43,464 nucleotides of DNA from Clostridiales bacterium. GTDB taxonomy: Bacteria > Bacillota_E > Sulfobacillia > Sulfobacillales > JAIMBI01. A program made the translations under genes and the position numbers. This document shows positions 1 through 8,631 of the stretch, piece after piece. The notes beneath the pieces were generated by a model. It searched no databases. It worked only from the letters and a program-made list of their open reading frames with translations, and was not told the DNA's origin. The stretch is from assembly GCA_027318915.1 (NCBI GenBank), contig DAHVOH010000023.1, positions 1 to 43,464 on the forward strand. Direction: 5' to 3'. Numbering within the stretch: the stretch's first letter is position 1; each line of letters opens with the position of its first letter.

Positions 1-108
1 GCCGGTAACGGTTGCAGCGGCGGGGTCCTAATCGGTCGAGATCGTTCCCTTGCGTAGTTGTGTCGAACCGCCCGATTTGGGTGGCATTGAGGCTTGATCC
101 GGTGCGCC

Positions 109-186
109 GGTCCTGCTATGCTGAACGAGTCGATTCGCGAAGGCGGCGACGAAAAAGTTTGAGTGGTGATCATAGCGACGAGGACC
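109..186 (+). other. Structured leader element upstream of tyrS
   Basis: Two complementary arms close a long irregular stem. GGTCCT at 109-114 pairs with AGGACC at 181-186, and CTATG at 116-120 pairs with CATAG at 171-175. Inside lies a smaller helix, GTCG 129-132 with CGAC 147-150, around a TTCGCGAA palindrome. A separate hairpin, GAGGGC 239-244 with GCCCTC 249-254, follows before the terminator-like stem at 286-311. Such a layout ahead of an aminoacyl-tRNA synthetase suggests transcription attenuation. I cannot find the conserved T-box sequence, so the class is unknown. The element could also belong to an upstream gene's 3' end. Confidence 0.3.
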
Positions 187-285
187 GACCCGTTCCCCAT
201 CGACCACGGCAGTCCCCCTCGTCAGCGCCGGAGATAGTGAGGGCCAACGCCCTCGTCAAAGACGGTCGTTGCCGCTCAATCATTC

Positions 286-316
286 GAGAACTCCCCGTCA
301 GGGGAGTTCTCTGTTT
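286..316 (+). terminator. Rho-independent terminator or attenuator before tyrS
   Basis: A perfect 11-bp stem, GAGAACTCCCC at 286-296 and GGGGAGTTCTC at 301-311, encloses the tetraloop GTCA and is followed by TGTTT. It ends about 40 bp before the tyrS start. It is either the terminator of an upstream gene outside the window or the terminator half of a tyrS attenuator. Confidence 0.7.
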
Positions 317-356
317 GGTATCCTACGGGACAGAAGCGGTCGAAAGGGGTTCGGCG

Positions 357-1634
357 GTGGGCATCTTGGAGGATCTGGAATATCGAGGGCTGCTGTTTCA
401 GGAGACGGACCGCGACGGCCTGACCCGGGCATTGGAGCAGGGGCCCCTCTGTCTGTACATTGGGTTTGATCCCACGGCGGACAGCCTGCACATCGGCAAT
501 CTCCTGGCGATTTTGATTCTGCGCCGGTTTCAGCTGGCCGGCCACAAACCCATCGCGCTGGTGGGCGGCGCCACTGGACTTATCGGCGATCCGAGCGGAA
601 AGAAGCAGGAGCGTGCGCTCAATCCGCGAGACACCGTGCACGCGTGGACGCGCAAGATCGAAAGTCAACTCGCCCGCTTCATTGACTTCGACGCTCCGAA
701 CAACCCGGCCCGTGTCGTCAACAACTACGACTGGACCGCATCCATGGGCGTGATTGACTTTCTCCGGGACGTCGGCAAGCACTTCAGCATCAACACCATG
801 CTGAACCGGGAATCGGTGGCCATGCGCCTGGAAACGGGTCTGTCCTTCACGGAGTTCAGCTACATGCTGCTCCAGGCCAACGACTTTCTGGAACTGTTCA
901 CGCAGTACGGTTGTCGCCTGCAGGTCGGAGGGTCGGACCAATGGGGCAACATCGTGGCGGGAGTGGATTTGATTCGCCGTGTCACCGGTGGAGAGGCCTA
1001 TGGATTCACGATTCCTCTGGTGGTTCAGTCAGACGGGACCAAGTTTGGAAAAAGCGAGGGCAATGCCGTCTGGCTCGATGCGGAGAAGACGTCCGTCTAC
1101 CACTTTTATCAGTTCTGGCTGAACACCGCCGACGCGGATGTGATCCGCTTTCTCAGGTACTTCACATTTCTGTCTCCGGCGGAGATTGCCGGGTTGGAAC
1201 GCGCGGTGGCCGAACAGCCGGACGCGCGGCTCGCCCAGCGGGTGTTGGCGGAGCAGGTGACCACCCTGGTGCATGGACAGGCGGCCGCCGAGCGTGCGCA
1301 GCGGCTGTCCGCGATGCTGTTTGCCGGCGACATCAAACGGTTGACACGGGAGGAGGTTCACGAGGTGTTCGCCGGGGTGCCGTCCACGACCGTGTCGGCC
1401 GGCCAGCCGCTGGACATTGTCTCGGTGTTGGTGGCGAGCGGCGCCTCTTCGTCCCGACGCCAAGCGCGGGAGGACGTGGCCGGCGGCGCCATCACCGTCA
1501 ACGGCGACAAGATTACCGATCGCGAGCGGAGGTTCTCGGCGGAGGAGCTGATAGCGGGCCGCTTCCTGGTGATACGCCGCGGTCGGCGTCATTATTTCCT
1601 CGTGCAGGTGGAGGAGGCGCAGGCGGATTCGTAG
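357..1634 (+). CDS. tyrS: Tyrosyl-tRNA synthetase
   Basis: Class I aminoacyl-tRNA synthetase that charges tRNA-Tyr in the cytoplasm. The 425-residue product has the family's usual length. It shows the HIGH-type signature SLHIGNLL near residue 46, the KMSKS-type loop KFGKSEGN near residue 225, and a C-terminal S4-like RNA-binding segment (SSSRRQAREDVAGG...). The reading frame is open further upstream, but the GTG at 357 is chosen because GAAAGGGG lies 7 bp before it and the protein then begins MGILEDLEYRGLL, as expected for the family. A terminator-like hairpin and structured leader lie just upstream and may regulate it. It stands alone; the next gene has its own -10 element. Confidence 0.97.
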   Translation: MGILEDLEYRGLLFQETDRDGLTRALEQGPLCLYIGFDPTADSLHIGNLLAILILRRFQLAGHKPIALVGGATGLIGDPSGKKQERALNPRDTVHAWTRKIESQLARFIDFDAPNNPARVVNNYDWTASMGVIDFLRDVGKHFSINTMLNRESVAMRLETGLSFTEFSYMLLQANDFLELFTQYGCRLQVGGSDQWGNIVAGVDLIRRVTGGEAYGFTIPLVVQSDGTKFGKSEGNAVWLDAEKTSVYHFYQFWLNTADADVIRFLRYFTFLSPAEIAGLERAVAEQPDARLAQRVLAEQVTTLVHGQAAAERAQRLSAMLFAGDIKRLTREEVHEVFAGVPSTTVSAGQPLDIVSVLVASGASSSRRQAREDVAGGAITVNGDKITDRERRFSAEELIAGRFLVIRRGRRHYFLVQVEEAQADS

Positions 1635-1671
1635 GCGGGCCGGAGACCGTGTTCTGGAGGGGGCCGCGTAG

Positions 1672-1677
1672 TATAAT
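1672..1677 (+). promoter_or_regulatory. -10 element for the small membrane-peptide gene
   Basis: A consensus TATAAT sits 31 bp upstream of the ATG at 1709. No good -35 is visible at the expected distance. A start site near 1684 would leave a short leader containing the ribosome binding site. Confidence 0.5.
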
Positions 1678-1708
1678 CGAGCCGTGAGATTCGAGCGGGG
1701 GGATCGCG

Positions 1709-1825
1709 ATGAAGGATCTTGACTTGAGCGGCGTGTTCACCAAAACGTACCTCTGGTCTCTGTTGTTTATGGCCATCATTGCCGTGGGCGGTTTGATCCT
1801 GGCGGTAGCCATCAGCCCCTCTTGA
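1709..1825 (+). CDS. Small single-pass membrane protein, 38 residues
   Basis: Short ORF with ATG start, TGA stop and a strong purine-rich ribosome binding site (GCGGGGGGA) 7-8 bp upstream. A TATAAT box precedes it. The product starts with a charged segment (MKDLDLSGVFTKTY) and continues as one hydrophobic helix of about 22 residues (LLFMAIIAVGGLILAVAI) before ending SPS. It lies between tyrS and the convergent thpR, ending 9 bp from the latter. I do not recognise a family. Bacillus-type small membrane peptides have a similar shape, but that is not evidence of homology. Confidence 0.6.
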   Translation: MKDLDLSGVFTKTYLWSLLFMAIIAVGGLILAVAISPS

Positions 1826-1834
1826 CGGGTGGGG

Positions 1835-2389
1835 TCAGACCCCGGCCCGCGCGAGAGGCCAAGACGCCAGAGCCTGATAGGTGGGGCCGGTGGGAGCGAG
1901 GTGGCTCCGGAACAAGATCAGCCGGTCGGGCGTAAAGCGCACGCGGTTGCGGGGGCTGTCCGGCCAGAGTCCGGCGCGGCTCACGCGCAGCAGCGTGACA
2001 TGGGGGGTCAGCGGTTGGCGCCCACGCTTTAGATGGACGGCCAGTTCCTCTTGCAGGACCCGAGCCGTTTGGTGCAGCCAGGACATCTGCCCGGCGATTT
2101 GCAGAACGACGACCCGTGGCGCCGCCCGATGGGGGAATGCGCCCAGGTCGGCCGTCATCAGTTCTCCCGCGTGCACGGCCGAGGCGTGCGTGCCGGCGGC
2201 CATAAAGTCGGGCACATGACCGGCGGCGATTTCTCCGGCGAAGAGAACGGTCAGATGCCAGGAAGATTCTGCCGTGTAACGTCCCTGAAATCCGGACAAC
2301 CGTAGGTCTTGCGTCGCACGGCGCGCCTCTGCTCGCACCGGGTCGGGCAAGGGCAGGGCGAAAAACAGGCGGTACCCCTGCGAGGCCAT
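1835..2389 (-). CDS. thpR: RNA 2',3'-cyclic phosphodiesterase (LigT/ThpR family)
   Basis: Member of the 2H phosphoesterase superfamily, which opens 2',3'-cyclic phosphate ends of RNA. The 184-residue product carries both catalytic HxTx tetrapeptides, HLTV at residues 45-48 and HVTL at 130-133. It also has the typical N-terminus YRLFFALPLPDPV. The spacing of the two motifs and the total length match the family. It converges on the small membrane-peptide gene. A short GGGGT/ACCCC stem at 1831-1843 overlaps its 3' end and may serve as a shared terminator. Its physiological substrate in bacteria is not well settled. Confidence 0.9.
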   Translation of the reverse strand: MASQGYRLFFALPLPDPVRAEARRATQDLRLSGFQGRYTAESSWHLTVLFAGEIAAGHVPDFMAAGTHASAVHAGELMTADLGAFPHRAAPRVVVLQIAGQMSWLHQTARVLQEELAVHLKRGRQPLTPHVTLLRVSRAGLWPDSPRNRVRFTPDRLILFRSHLAPTGPTYQALASWPLARAGV

Positions 2390-4020
2390 CGTTCCACCTC
2401 TCTTCGCCGCATCGCGTGCGGCAACGTCCTCTGTCTCTTTCTTGTAGCACAGGTGAGCAGGTCGTCACCGCAATCAAGCCCGTCCCGGAGACCGGGGCCG
2501 GGCGTTTGTACGCCGAGAGGATAAGCGTTGTCGGGACGGAATGATCGTCGTCTCCCGCCACGGTCGGCAGTCGTCATCCCGCACGGCGACGACGGCGGTT
2601 GTCCCGTCCGTCTGTCCCTCTCCAACCCGCCATCGCTGCCGGGATGCGCGGCCGCGTGCTCGAAATCCACCGATGGGCGTCTTGGGTCAGGCCCCGAATC
2701 TGTGCGGGCGTCGATGGTCTGGCGAGCCGCATCGTCAGACGGGCCGAAACCGGTGATGCGATGACCGCGCGGGCGTCCGTGGCCACGGCAACGGCTCTAC
2801 GGCGATGGATGCCCATGATGGTGTCCGCCGCGCCGGTGCCCACGATGACGTCGTCCACGGTTCCCCTCCGACCGCCGTGTTCCCTGAGTGTCGATGGGAA
2901 CCGAGACCGTCACGGGCTCCAAGCCTCACGCGGGGCACTCGATCGGCGCGTGGGGAGGGATGGGCCGGAGACGCTCTCGGTGCCGTGTGATAAGCACGGA
3001 GGGGCCCGTCGCTGCCGCCGCCGTGGTGGCATCTTTCCCAATCGGTCGCCGCCCGAATGGGGCCACGGCGTCGGCGTGCCCGTCCCCCCGCGCGAGACGG
3101 GACCTTGGGTCTTTCGCCAAGACACACGGGTCGGAAAAGGGATCGCGCTCGAGCGGCCCGCAGGCCCTCTGACGCCGTTGGCCCCGGATCGAGGCCCAGC
3201 GCGTTCCCGTTGGGGCGTCGGCGGACCACCGCCTCAGCTCCCCGACCTCGTGACCACCAGCATCGTCAAGGCCCGACAAGGGCATCCCGGAGACGAACCA
3301 GCCGGCGTTGCGCAAGCGGCGGAGGGTGACCGCTTCGGCCCTGGAGGCCCAATCATTGAACGCGTCAAGGCGCCCGCCGATGGCCGGCAGCCCGTCAGAC
3401 GCCGCCGGCCGGAGCGTTTGGCGCGGACTCCTCTCCCGGTCCTGCGGCAAACCCTTCGACCGCGCCCGGTCCACGAAGGGCAGACGAGACACGCCGGGGG
3501 ATCCAACGAGCCAGCAAGGGCCGGGCGCCGCAAGCGACGCGACCATCCAGCGCAGCACCCGTGCAGGGGTGGGGGCCGGCACGCAGCCGCACCAACAAGC
3601 CGGACCCGCCCCGCACCGGCAGCGGCCTCAACGTGGGCCGCTGGAGCCCGGCAAACGTCCGGGCCCTGTTCGGTGCGATGGACTGGCGGGGCACCGGTCG
3701 ATGCGCTCCCCCGTGGCACGGCGTCTCCCTCCTGTCGCGGGAGAGCCGAGACGCCCGCAGGAAGGCGACGCCGGAGAGGCCCGCCGATAAGAGAAATCTG
3801 GCCCGACTCGCCAATTAGTGCCGAGTTCTGTCATCATGGCGCCTTACATTAGAGAAAGACCGGGGGTACAACGGCTATCGGACCCCGACGCAGCAGGCGA
3901 TGCGCACCGGGGTGCGTCGTCCAAGGTTCTGTCGCAGGCAGTGGCAAGGGCAGCGCACAACCGTTGAACGAAAGGCCTTGGGCGTCTGTTTGCTGAGGAT
4001 TTTGAGAGCGGCGTTCCACC
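2390..4020. other. Gene-poor region, no supportable gene
   Basis: About 1.6 kb between thpR and the short-chain dehydrogenase. Many overlapping high-GC reading frames exist on both strands, the longest 417 codons on plus. All are rich in Arg/Pro/Gly/Ala, lack ribosome binding sites and recognisable motifs, and switch frame without continuity. At 3845-3907 two frames taken together read like the C-terminal end of an rve-type transposase (YIRERPG, then YNGYRTPTQQAM), which would make part of this block a decayed insertion sequence. The stretch 3810-3860 is AT-richer and may hold a promoter, but no clear -35/-10 pair is seen. Confidence 0.5.
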
Positions 4021-4080
4021 ATGCATGGGTCGTCGGCCTTGAGCCGCCGGCCCTGCGGAATCCACGAGAGGATGGGAGTC

Positions 4081-5031
4081 ATGCCGAAACACCGCATCGA
4101 GAGTCGTCCGCTGACCGGCAAGGTCGCGTTGGTGGCGGGAGCCACGCGCGGCGCCGGGCGCGCGATTGCCGTCGAACTGGCTCGGGCCGGAGCCTTCACG
4201 TATGCGACCGGCCGCAGCAGCCGCGTGTCGGGGCTTTCGGATATGGAACGACCGGAAACCATCGAGGAAACGGGAGACCTGTTGCAAGCGACCGGCGGGC
4301 AAGGTTTGGCCCTTCGCGTCGACCACCTGGATCCTGGGCAAGTCGCAGATTTGGTCGGCCGGATCGAGAACGAACAGGGGCACCTGGACATCCTGGTCAA
4401 CGACATCTTTGGCGGTGATCGCTATGCCCAATGGGACAAAAAACTTTGGGAGCACGATCTTGACGGGGGACTGCGCATGCTGCGGATGGGCATCGACACG
4501 CACGTCATTACGAATGCCTTGGCGCTGCCGCTGATACTCCGCCGGGAGGGCGGGCTGGTTGTGGAGATGACCGACGGCACCTCGGAGTACAACCAGGCGT
4601 TTCGACGGAATGTCGGCTTTTATTACGACCTGGTCAAGGCGGCGGTCGGGCGAATGACCCTCGGTTTGGCGGCGGAGTTGGGCGACGAGCGGTGTACGGC
4701 GGTCGCGGTAACCCCGGGCTGGCTCCGCTCGGAACGCATGCTGGCGAATTTCGGCGTGGCCGAGGAGAACTGGCGGGATGCGCTCCCAAACGAGCCGCAC
4801 TTCTGCATCTCCGAGTCTCCCACCTACGTCGGCCGAGGGGTGGCTGCCCTGGCCGCCGATCCCGAGGTCGCGCGCTACGCCGGTCGCGTCGTTTCCAGCG
4901 CGGAATTGGCCAGAACCTATGGCTTGACCGACACGGACGGTACGCAGCCCGACTGCTGGCGATATGTGGTCGAGGTGATGGACGCCGGTCGGCCGGCGAC
5001 GGAGGTCGGGTATCGCTGCGCGCGGTCGTAA
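4081..5031 (+). CDS. SDR family NAD(P)-dependent oxidoreductase
   Basis: Short-chain dehydrogenase of about 316 residues, longer than the classical 250. The N-terminal Rossmann glycine motif reads GATRGAGRA near residue 20. The active-site Tyr-Lys pair is in FYYDLVKAAV (YxxxK). The usual NNAG is replaced by NDIFGG, a trait of a subgroup of longer SDRs with the internal sequence DILVNDIFGG and the late block VTPGWLRSE. The start at 4081 has GAGAGG 9 bp upstream; in-frame ATGs at 4072 and 4021 have poorer spacing. The substrate cannot be told from sequence. It is transcribed alone toward the MFS gene, with a terminator in between. Confidence 0.88.
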   Translation: MPKHRIESRPLTGKVALVAGATRGAGRAIAVELARAGAFTYATGRSSRVSGLSDMERPETIEETGDLLQATGGQGLALRVDHLDPGQVADLVGRIENEQGHLDILVNDIFGGDRYAQWDKKLWEHDLDGGLRMLRMGIDTHVITNALALPLILRREGGLVVEMTDGTSEYNQAFRRNVGFYYDLVKAAVGRMTLGLAAELGDERCTAVAVTPGWLRSERMLANFGVAEENWRDALPNEPHFCISESPTYVGRGVAALAADPEVARYAGRVVSSAELARTYGLTDTDGTQPDCWRYVVEVMDAGRPATEVGYRCARS

Positions 5032-5060
5032 GCCGGTGTGTGGGGCGGTTACCGGCTCCG

Positions 5061-5086
5061 GGCGGGTACGGCCCCGCCGTCTCTTT
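5061..5086 (+). terminator. Terminator after the SDR gene
   Basis: GGCGGG at 5061-5066 pairs with CCCGCC at 5073-5078 and is followed by GTCTCTTTC. It sits between two convergent genes and reaches the 3' end of the MFS gene. Confidence 0.5.
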
Positions 5087-6261
5087 CAACCCGAACCGTC
5101 GGGGATGGAGCGGGCGCCGGGGGCCTGATTCGCCTGGCCATCGTGCCAGAGCACGACGGCCATGACCAAGGAGACCGCGGGCGTGATGGCCACCGTGAGG
5201 TAGGGGACCCGGGAGAAGATCTGGCCTTCGCCCCAGGGCACGAGGAGCGAAGCCAGAGCGACCGCGATATAGAGGACCGCGTAGACCGAGCCTTCCCGAT
5301 CCGGCGCGCGCTGGCTGGCCACAGCCAAAAACAGCGGGAACATCGGTCCGAAGCTGGCACCGACCAGAAACGCCGCCGCCAGCAGGGCGATGGCCCAGTG
5401 GCTCAGCACCAGCGCCAAGACGCTCATGGCGGCGCCGGCTATCGACCCTCCGATCAGAATGCCGCCAAGCGCGAGCCGGTTGCCGGGGGCACTGGCAATA
5501 ATGCGGGTGACCATCAGGCCCCCCCAGAAGACCATGGGAAAGAGGGCGGCGATGGCGGCGCTCACATGGGCCTCCCGAAAGGCAAAGGGGCTCACCCAGG
5601 TACCGAACCCCACCTCCGCCGCGATATACAGGAACGTGGCCAGACCGAGGCGCCATACCCAGGGGACATGCCAGATGGGGGCGGGCTTCGGGCCGACCGC
5701 GCCCACCGCCACCTGAAACGGAATCGTCATCAAGGTGCCCAGCATCCAGAGGCTGAGCGCCGCGAAGGCCACCAGGATCAGGAACACCGGCACCGGACTG
5801 TCGACGAGCTTGAGCGAGACCGACATGGCCAGGGGCCCCAGAATGGCGCCGAGCCCGAAAAAGACGTTGAGGCGATTGAGCGCCCGGCCCGGCTCGGGCC
5901 GATGCAGATGGGCCACGAGCCGGGCCGAGGCCACGTCGATGAGGGACACGCCCATGCCGACCAGCGCCAGCACGGCGAGCCAGATGATGAGAACGTGCGC
6001 GAAGATCAGGACCACATAGCCGGCGCCGAAGGCGAGCAGGCCGACGCGCAGGATTCTGGGACTGCCGATGCGGTCGACCAAGGCATTGGCGCCGAAGTAG
6101 CCGACCGTGTTGCCCAGCGCCCAAGCCAGCAGGAGGAATGACAAGGTGGCGTAGCCCGTGTGCAGCCATCCGCGGAGAAAGGGCAGAGCGGCGCTCAGGG
6201 CGGTGAATCCCATGGCGAAGGTGATGTAGCCCATCCAGGCCACAACCTCGATGCGACGCAA
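5086..6261 (-). CDS. MFS transporter
   Basis: Major facilitator superfamily protein of 391 residues with about 12 hydrophobic segments (for example LSAALPFLRGWL, LAVLALVGMGVSLIDVA, VFLILVAFAALSLWMLG). It lies in the cytoplasmic membrane. The first loop has GANALVDRIGSPRILRVG, a relaxed version of the MFS loop 2-3 motif. The TTG start at 6261 is supported by GAGGGGGA about 8 bp upstream. The substrate is unknown. It is divergent from the ctsR operon across a 317-bp gap. Confidence 0.88.
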   Translation of the reverse strand: MRRIEVVAWMGYITFAMGFTALSAALPFLRGWLHTGYATLSFLLLAWALGNTVGYFGANALVDRIGSPRILRVGLLAFGAGYVVLIFAHVLIIWLAVLALVGMGVSLIDVASARLVAHLHRPEPGRALNRLNVFFGLGAILGPLAMSVSLKLVDSPVPVFLILVAFAALSLWMLGTLMTIPFQVAVGAVGPKPAPIWHVPWVWRLGLATFLYIAAEVGFGTWVSPFAFREAHVSAAIAALFPMVFWGGLMVTRIIASAPGNRLALGGILIGGSIAGAAMSVLALVLSHWAIALLAAAFLVGASFGPMFPLFLAVASQRAPDREGSVYAVLYIAVALASLLVPWGEGQIFSRVPYLTVAITPAVSLVMAVVLWHDGQANQAPGARSIPDGSG

Positions 6262-6515
6262 AACCGGTCCCCCTCAAAAGCCGCCGTGCCCTCAGGCTAT
6301 CAGAGCCGGCCAGGGTGGTCCATGGGCGGACGCACCGCGCCGGGGGAACGGCATCCGGTCACCGCCATGGCCGCGCGCCTCCCCGTGACCGCCGCGGAGG
6401 CACCGCCGGTGGCTGCCCGGGCCGGGGCGGGGGCCGCGCACGAGCCCGGTGCGGGCGACCCGCGCCCCAGGCGCCGATGTCATCCGCGTCGCGCCGGTGT
6501 GGCGACAAAAATGGC

Positions 6516-6543
6516 TTGACAGGGGTCCGCTGGTGCATACAAT
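6516..6543 (+). promoter_or_regulatory. Sigma-A promoter of the ctsR operon
   Basis: A perfect -35 TTGACA at 6516-6521 and a -10 TACAAT at 6538-6543 are separated by 16 bp. Transcription would begin near 6550, inside the CtsR operator. The rest of the 6262-6515 gap is GC-rich and I see nothing else in it. Confidence 0.85.
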
Positions 6544-6546
6544 GAA

Positions 6547-6563
6547 AGTCAAAGACAGTCAAA
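6547..6563 (+). promoter_or_regulatory. CtsR operator (tandem heptad)
   Basis: AGTCAAA-GAC-AGTCAAA matches the known CtsR box (RGTCAAA NAN RGTCAAA) at every position. It lies immediately after the -10 and before the ribosome binding site AGGAGGT at 6567-6573. A bound repressor would block initiation, so the operon is predicted to be autoregulated and induced by heat or protein stress. Confidence 0.93.
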
Positions 6564-6578
6564 GTCAGGAGGTAGATT

Positions 6579-7040
6579 GTGGCCACTCTGAGTGACGCCA
6601 TCGAAGCCTATCTGCTGGCCCGCCTGGAGGCGAACGGCGGCATTCTCGACGTGCAGCGCGTGGAGTTGGCGGAGCGTTTTGGCTGTGTGCCGTCCCAGGT
6701 CACCTACGTGCTCATGACGCGGTTCACGCCGGAGCGGGGCTTTCTGGTGGAGGCCCGCCGCGGAGGCGGCGGAGGCATCCGGATCAGCCGCTTGGCGTCC
6801 GGGGCAGACGACCTGCTGGCGGCGCTGGGCGACCTGCTGGCTATCGACCAGGGCCGGGCTCAGAACGTGGTGGAGCGCTTTCTGCAAGCGGGCATCATAT
6901 CCCCCCGGGAAGCTGCCATGATTATGCGAGCGGTTGATCGGACGGTGCTGAATTTGGAACTTCCCCAGCGCGACCGTCTGCGTGCCCGATTGCTGCGGGC
7001 GATGCTGGCGAGCGTGCTGACACCGGAGGCGAGATCATGA
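6579..7040 (+). CDS. ctsR: Transcriptional repressor CtsR
   Basis: Repressor of clp genes in low-GC Gram-positive bacteria. The 153-residue product has an N-terminal winged helix-turn-helix (about residues 20-70) with the glycine-rich wing RRGGGGGIRI at residues 60-69. This is the tip that contacts DNA and senses temperature in Bacillus. A dimerisation and McsB-interaction domain follows. GTG start with AGGAGGT 5 bp upstream. Its own operator overlaps the start of its transcript. The stop overlaps the mcsA start (ATGA at 7037), indicating translational coupling. Confidence 0.97.
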   Translation: MATLSDAIEAYLLARLEANGGILDVQRVELAERFGCVPSQVTYVLMTRFTPERGFLVEARRGGGGGIRISRLASGADDLLAALGDLLAIDQGRAQNVVERFLQAGIISPREAAMIMRAVDRTVLNLELPQRDRLRARLLRAMLASVLTPEARS

Positions 7041-7564
7041 ACGGGGCGACGTGCGAACGCTGTGGAGCCGCACCCGCGGTGGTGCATTTGACCCACGTGG
7101 CCAACGGGCAGAAAACGGAGCGGCGCCTCTGCGAGGCTTGCGCCAAGGCGGAAGGCGTCATGCCCAACGTGGCCATCAATTGGCCCATGGCTTCCCTGGG
7201 CCAAATCTTGGGCGGTTTGATGCCCACCCCCCGGCCGGCTGAAACCGAGGCGGAAACGATGGCGTGCGGTCGTTGCGGCTGGACATTGGCGCGGCTGCAG
7301 CAGAGCGGCCAGGTCGGGTGCGACTCCTGCTACGGCACGTTTGGGCCGATCCTCGAGCCCACTCTGCGCCGCATCCATGGCGCGGTGGAACATCGTGGCA
7401 AGGTGCCGGCCCGGGTGGGCGGCGCCATCCGTGCCGAACGTGAGCTGTCACAGCTGCGCGCCGCCCTCAAAGAGGCGGTGGGTCGCGAGGAATTTGAGCG
7501 GGCGGCCGCGCTGCGCGATCAGATCCGGCAACTGGAGGAGCAAGGAGGCGGCAGCCATGGATGA
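7037..7564 (+). CDS. mcsA: McsA, zinc-finger activator of the arginine kinase McsB
   Basis: Adaptor that activates McsB. The 175-residue protein has two CxxC pairs near the N-terminus (CERC at residues 5-8 and CEAC near 33) and two more in the middle (CGRC near 76, CDSC near 96), predicted to bind zinc. The C-terminus is a UVR-type helical motif (REEFERAAALRDQIRQLEEQ) of the kind that mediates contacts with ClpC or McsB. It overlaps ctsR by 4 bp and mcsB by 8 bp in the operon. Confidence 0.95.
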   Translation: MNGATCERCGAAPAVVHLTHVANGQKTERRLCEACAKAEGVMPNVAINWPMASLGQILGGLMPTPRPAETEAETMACGRCGWTLARLQQSGQVGCDSCYGTFGPILEPTLRRIHGAVEHRGKVPARVGGAIRAERELSQLRAALKEAVGREEFERAAALRDQIRQLEEQGGGSHG

Positions 7565-8600
7565 GGGGCGCTGGTCGCTGTGGATGACGGGCAGCGGGCC
7601 GGAACACGACGTGGTGCTGGCCAGCCGGGTGCGTTTGGCGCGCAATGTCGCGGGCTACGCCTTTCCCAACAGTCTCGGGCCGGAACAGGGGGAGCGACTG
7701 ACGGGCGAGATTGCCCAAGCGGTCGATGAACTGGAGGGCCAGTGGCATCTCCGGCTGAAGCGCCTGCAGGACGTCACCGCCCTGGAGCGGCAGGTGCTGG
7801 TGGAAAAGCATTTGGCCAGTCCGCTGCTGGTGGCCGACCCCATTCGGTTTGAGGCGCTGGCGACCGATGATCGGGAAAGCATCAGCATCATGGTGGCCGA
7901 GGAAGACCATTTGCGCATGCAGGTGCTGCTGCCGGGCCTGCAGCTGGAGGAAGCCTGGATCGTGGCCGACCGGCTGGACGACGACCTGGAGCAGCGCCTG
8001 ACCTGGGCGTTCGATGCCAAGCTGGGCTACTTGACCACGTATCCCACCAACTTGGGCACGGGGATGCGGGCTTCGGTGATGGTGCATCTGCCCGCGCTGG
8101 TGCTGACCCGACAAGCCGGTCCGGTCTTCGGCGCCTTGGCGCAGATGGGGGTCGTGGTGCGGGGACTCTATGGCGAAGGCAGCGAGGGCGAAGGCCACAT
8201 CTTTCAGATTTCCAACCAGGTGTCGTTGGGCCGCACCGAAGAGGAGCTGGTGCACAGCCTGATGATGGTGGCGCAGCAGGTGGTGGGACGGGAGCGGCTC
8301 GCCCGCGAGCAGCTGGAGAAAAGTGCGCCGGTGGGGTTGGCCGATCGGGTGGGGCGGGCGTTCGGCGTTCTGTCCCATGCCCGGGTGCTCTCGTCCGAAG
8401 AGGCGCTCCGCCTCCTGTCGGACGTGCAGTTGGGCATTGATCTCGGTCACGTCAAGCCGTTTCGCGACGCGACATTTGCCGAGATGGTTTCGATGACCCG
8501 GCCGGGTCTGCTGCAGGCCATGGCGGGACGCGAGCTGGATCCCGGGGCTCGAGACATGCTGCGCGCCGAGGTGATTCAGCAGCATCTGGACCGGTCCTGA
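7557..8600 (+). CDS. mcsB: Protein-arginine kinase McsB
   Basis: Phosphagen-kinase-fold enzyme that phosphorylates arginines on proteins, marking them for ClpCP and inactivating CtsR. The 347-residue product begins MDEGRWSLWMTGSGPEHDVV. It contains the nucleotide-binding segment SRVRLARN near residue 24, RASVMVHLPAL in the middle, and the C-terminal pArg-binding signature RDMLRA (RDxxRA) near residues 332-337. The ATG at 7557 has AAGGAGG 9 bp upstream and overlaps the mcsA stop. A longer upstream frame exists but is shadowed by mcsA. Confidence 0.97.
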   Translation: MDEGRWSLWMTGSGPEHDVVLASRVRLARNVAGYAFPNSLGPEQGERLTGEIAQAVDELEGQWHLRLKRLQDVTALERQVLVEKHLASPLLVADPIRFEALATDDRESISIMVAEEDHLRMQVLLPGLQLEEAWIVADRLDDDLEQRLTWAFDAKLGYLTTYPTNLGTGMRASVMVHLPALVLTRQAGPVFGALAQMGVVVRGLYGEGSEGEGHIFQISNQVSLGRTEEELVHSLMMVAQQVVGRERLAREQLEKSAPVGLADRVGRAFGVLSHARVLSSEEALRLLSDVQLGIDLGHVKPFRDATFAEMVSMTRPGLLQAMAGRELDPGARDMLRAEVIQQHLDRS

Positions 8601-8631
8601 CGGCGTTGAGGATGTGAAAGGAGGACGCGAC

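Noticed and set aside
109..316. Classical T-box riboswitch before tyrS
   Set aside because: The conserved AGGGTGGNACCGCG-like sequence and UGGN bulge are missing.
2599..3852. 417-codon plus-strand ORF
   Set aside because: Arg/Pro/Gly-rich, no ribosome binding site, no motif, and equally long frames overlap on the other strand. It looks like a by-product of high GC.
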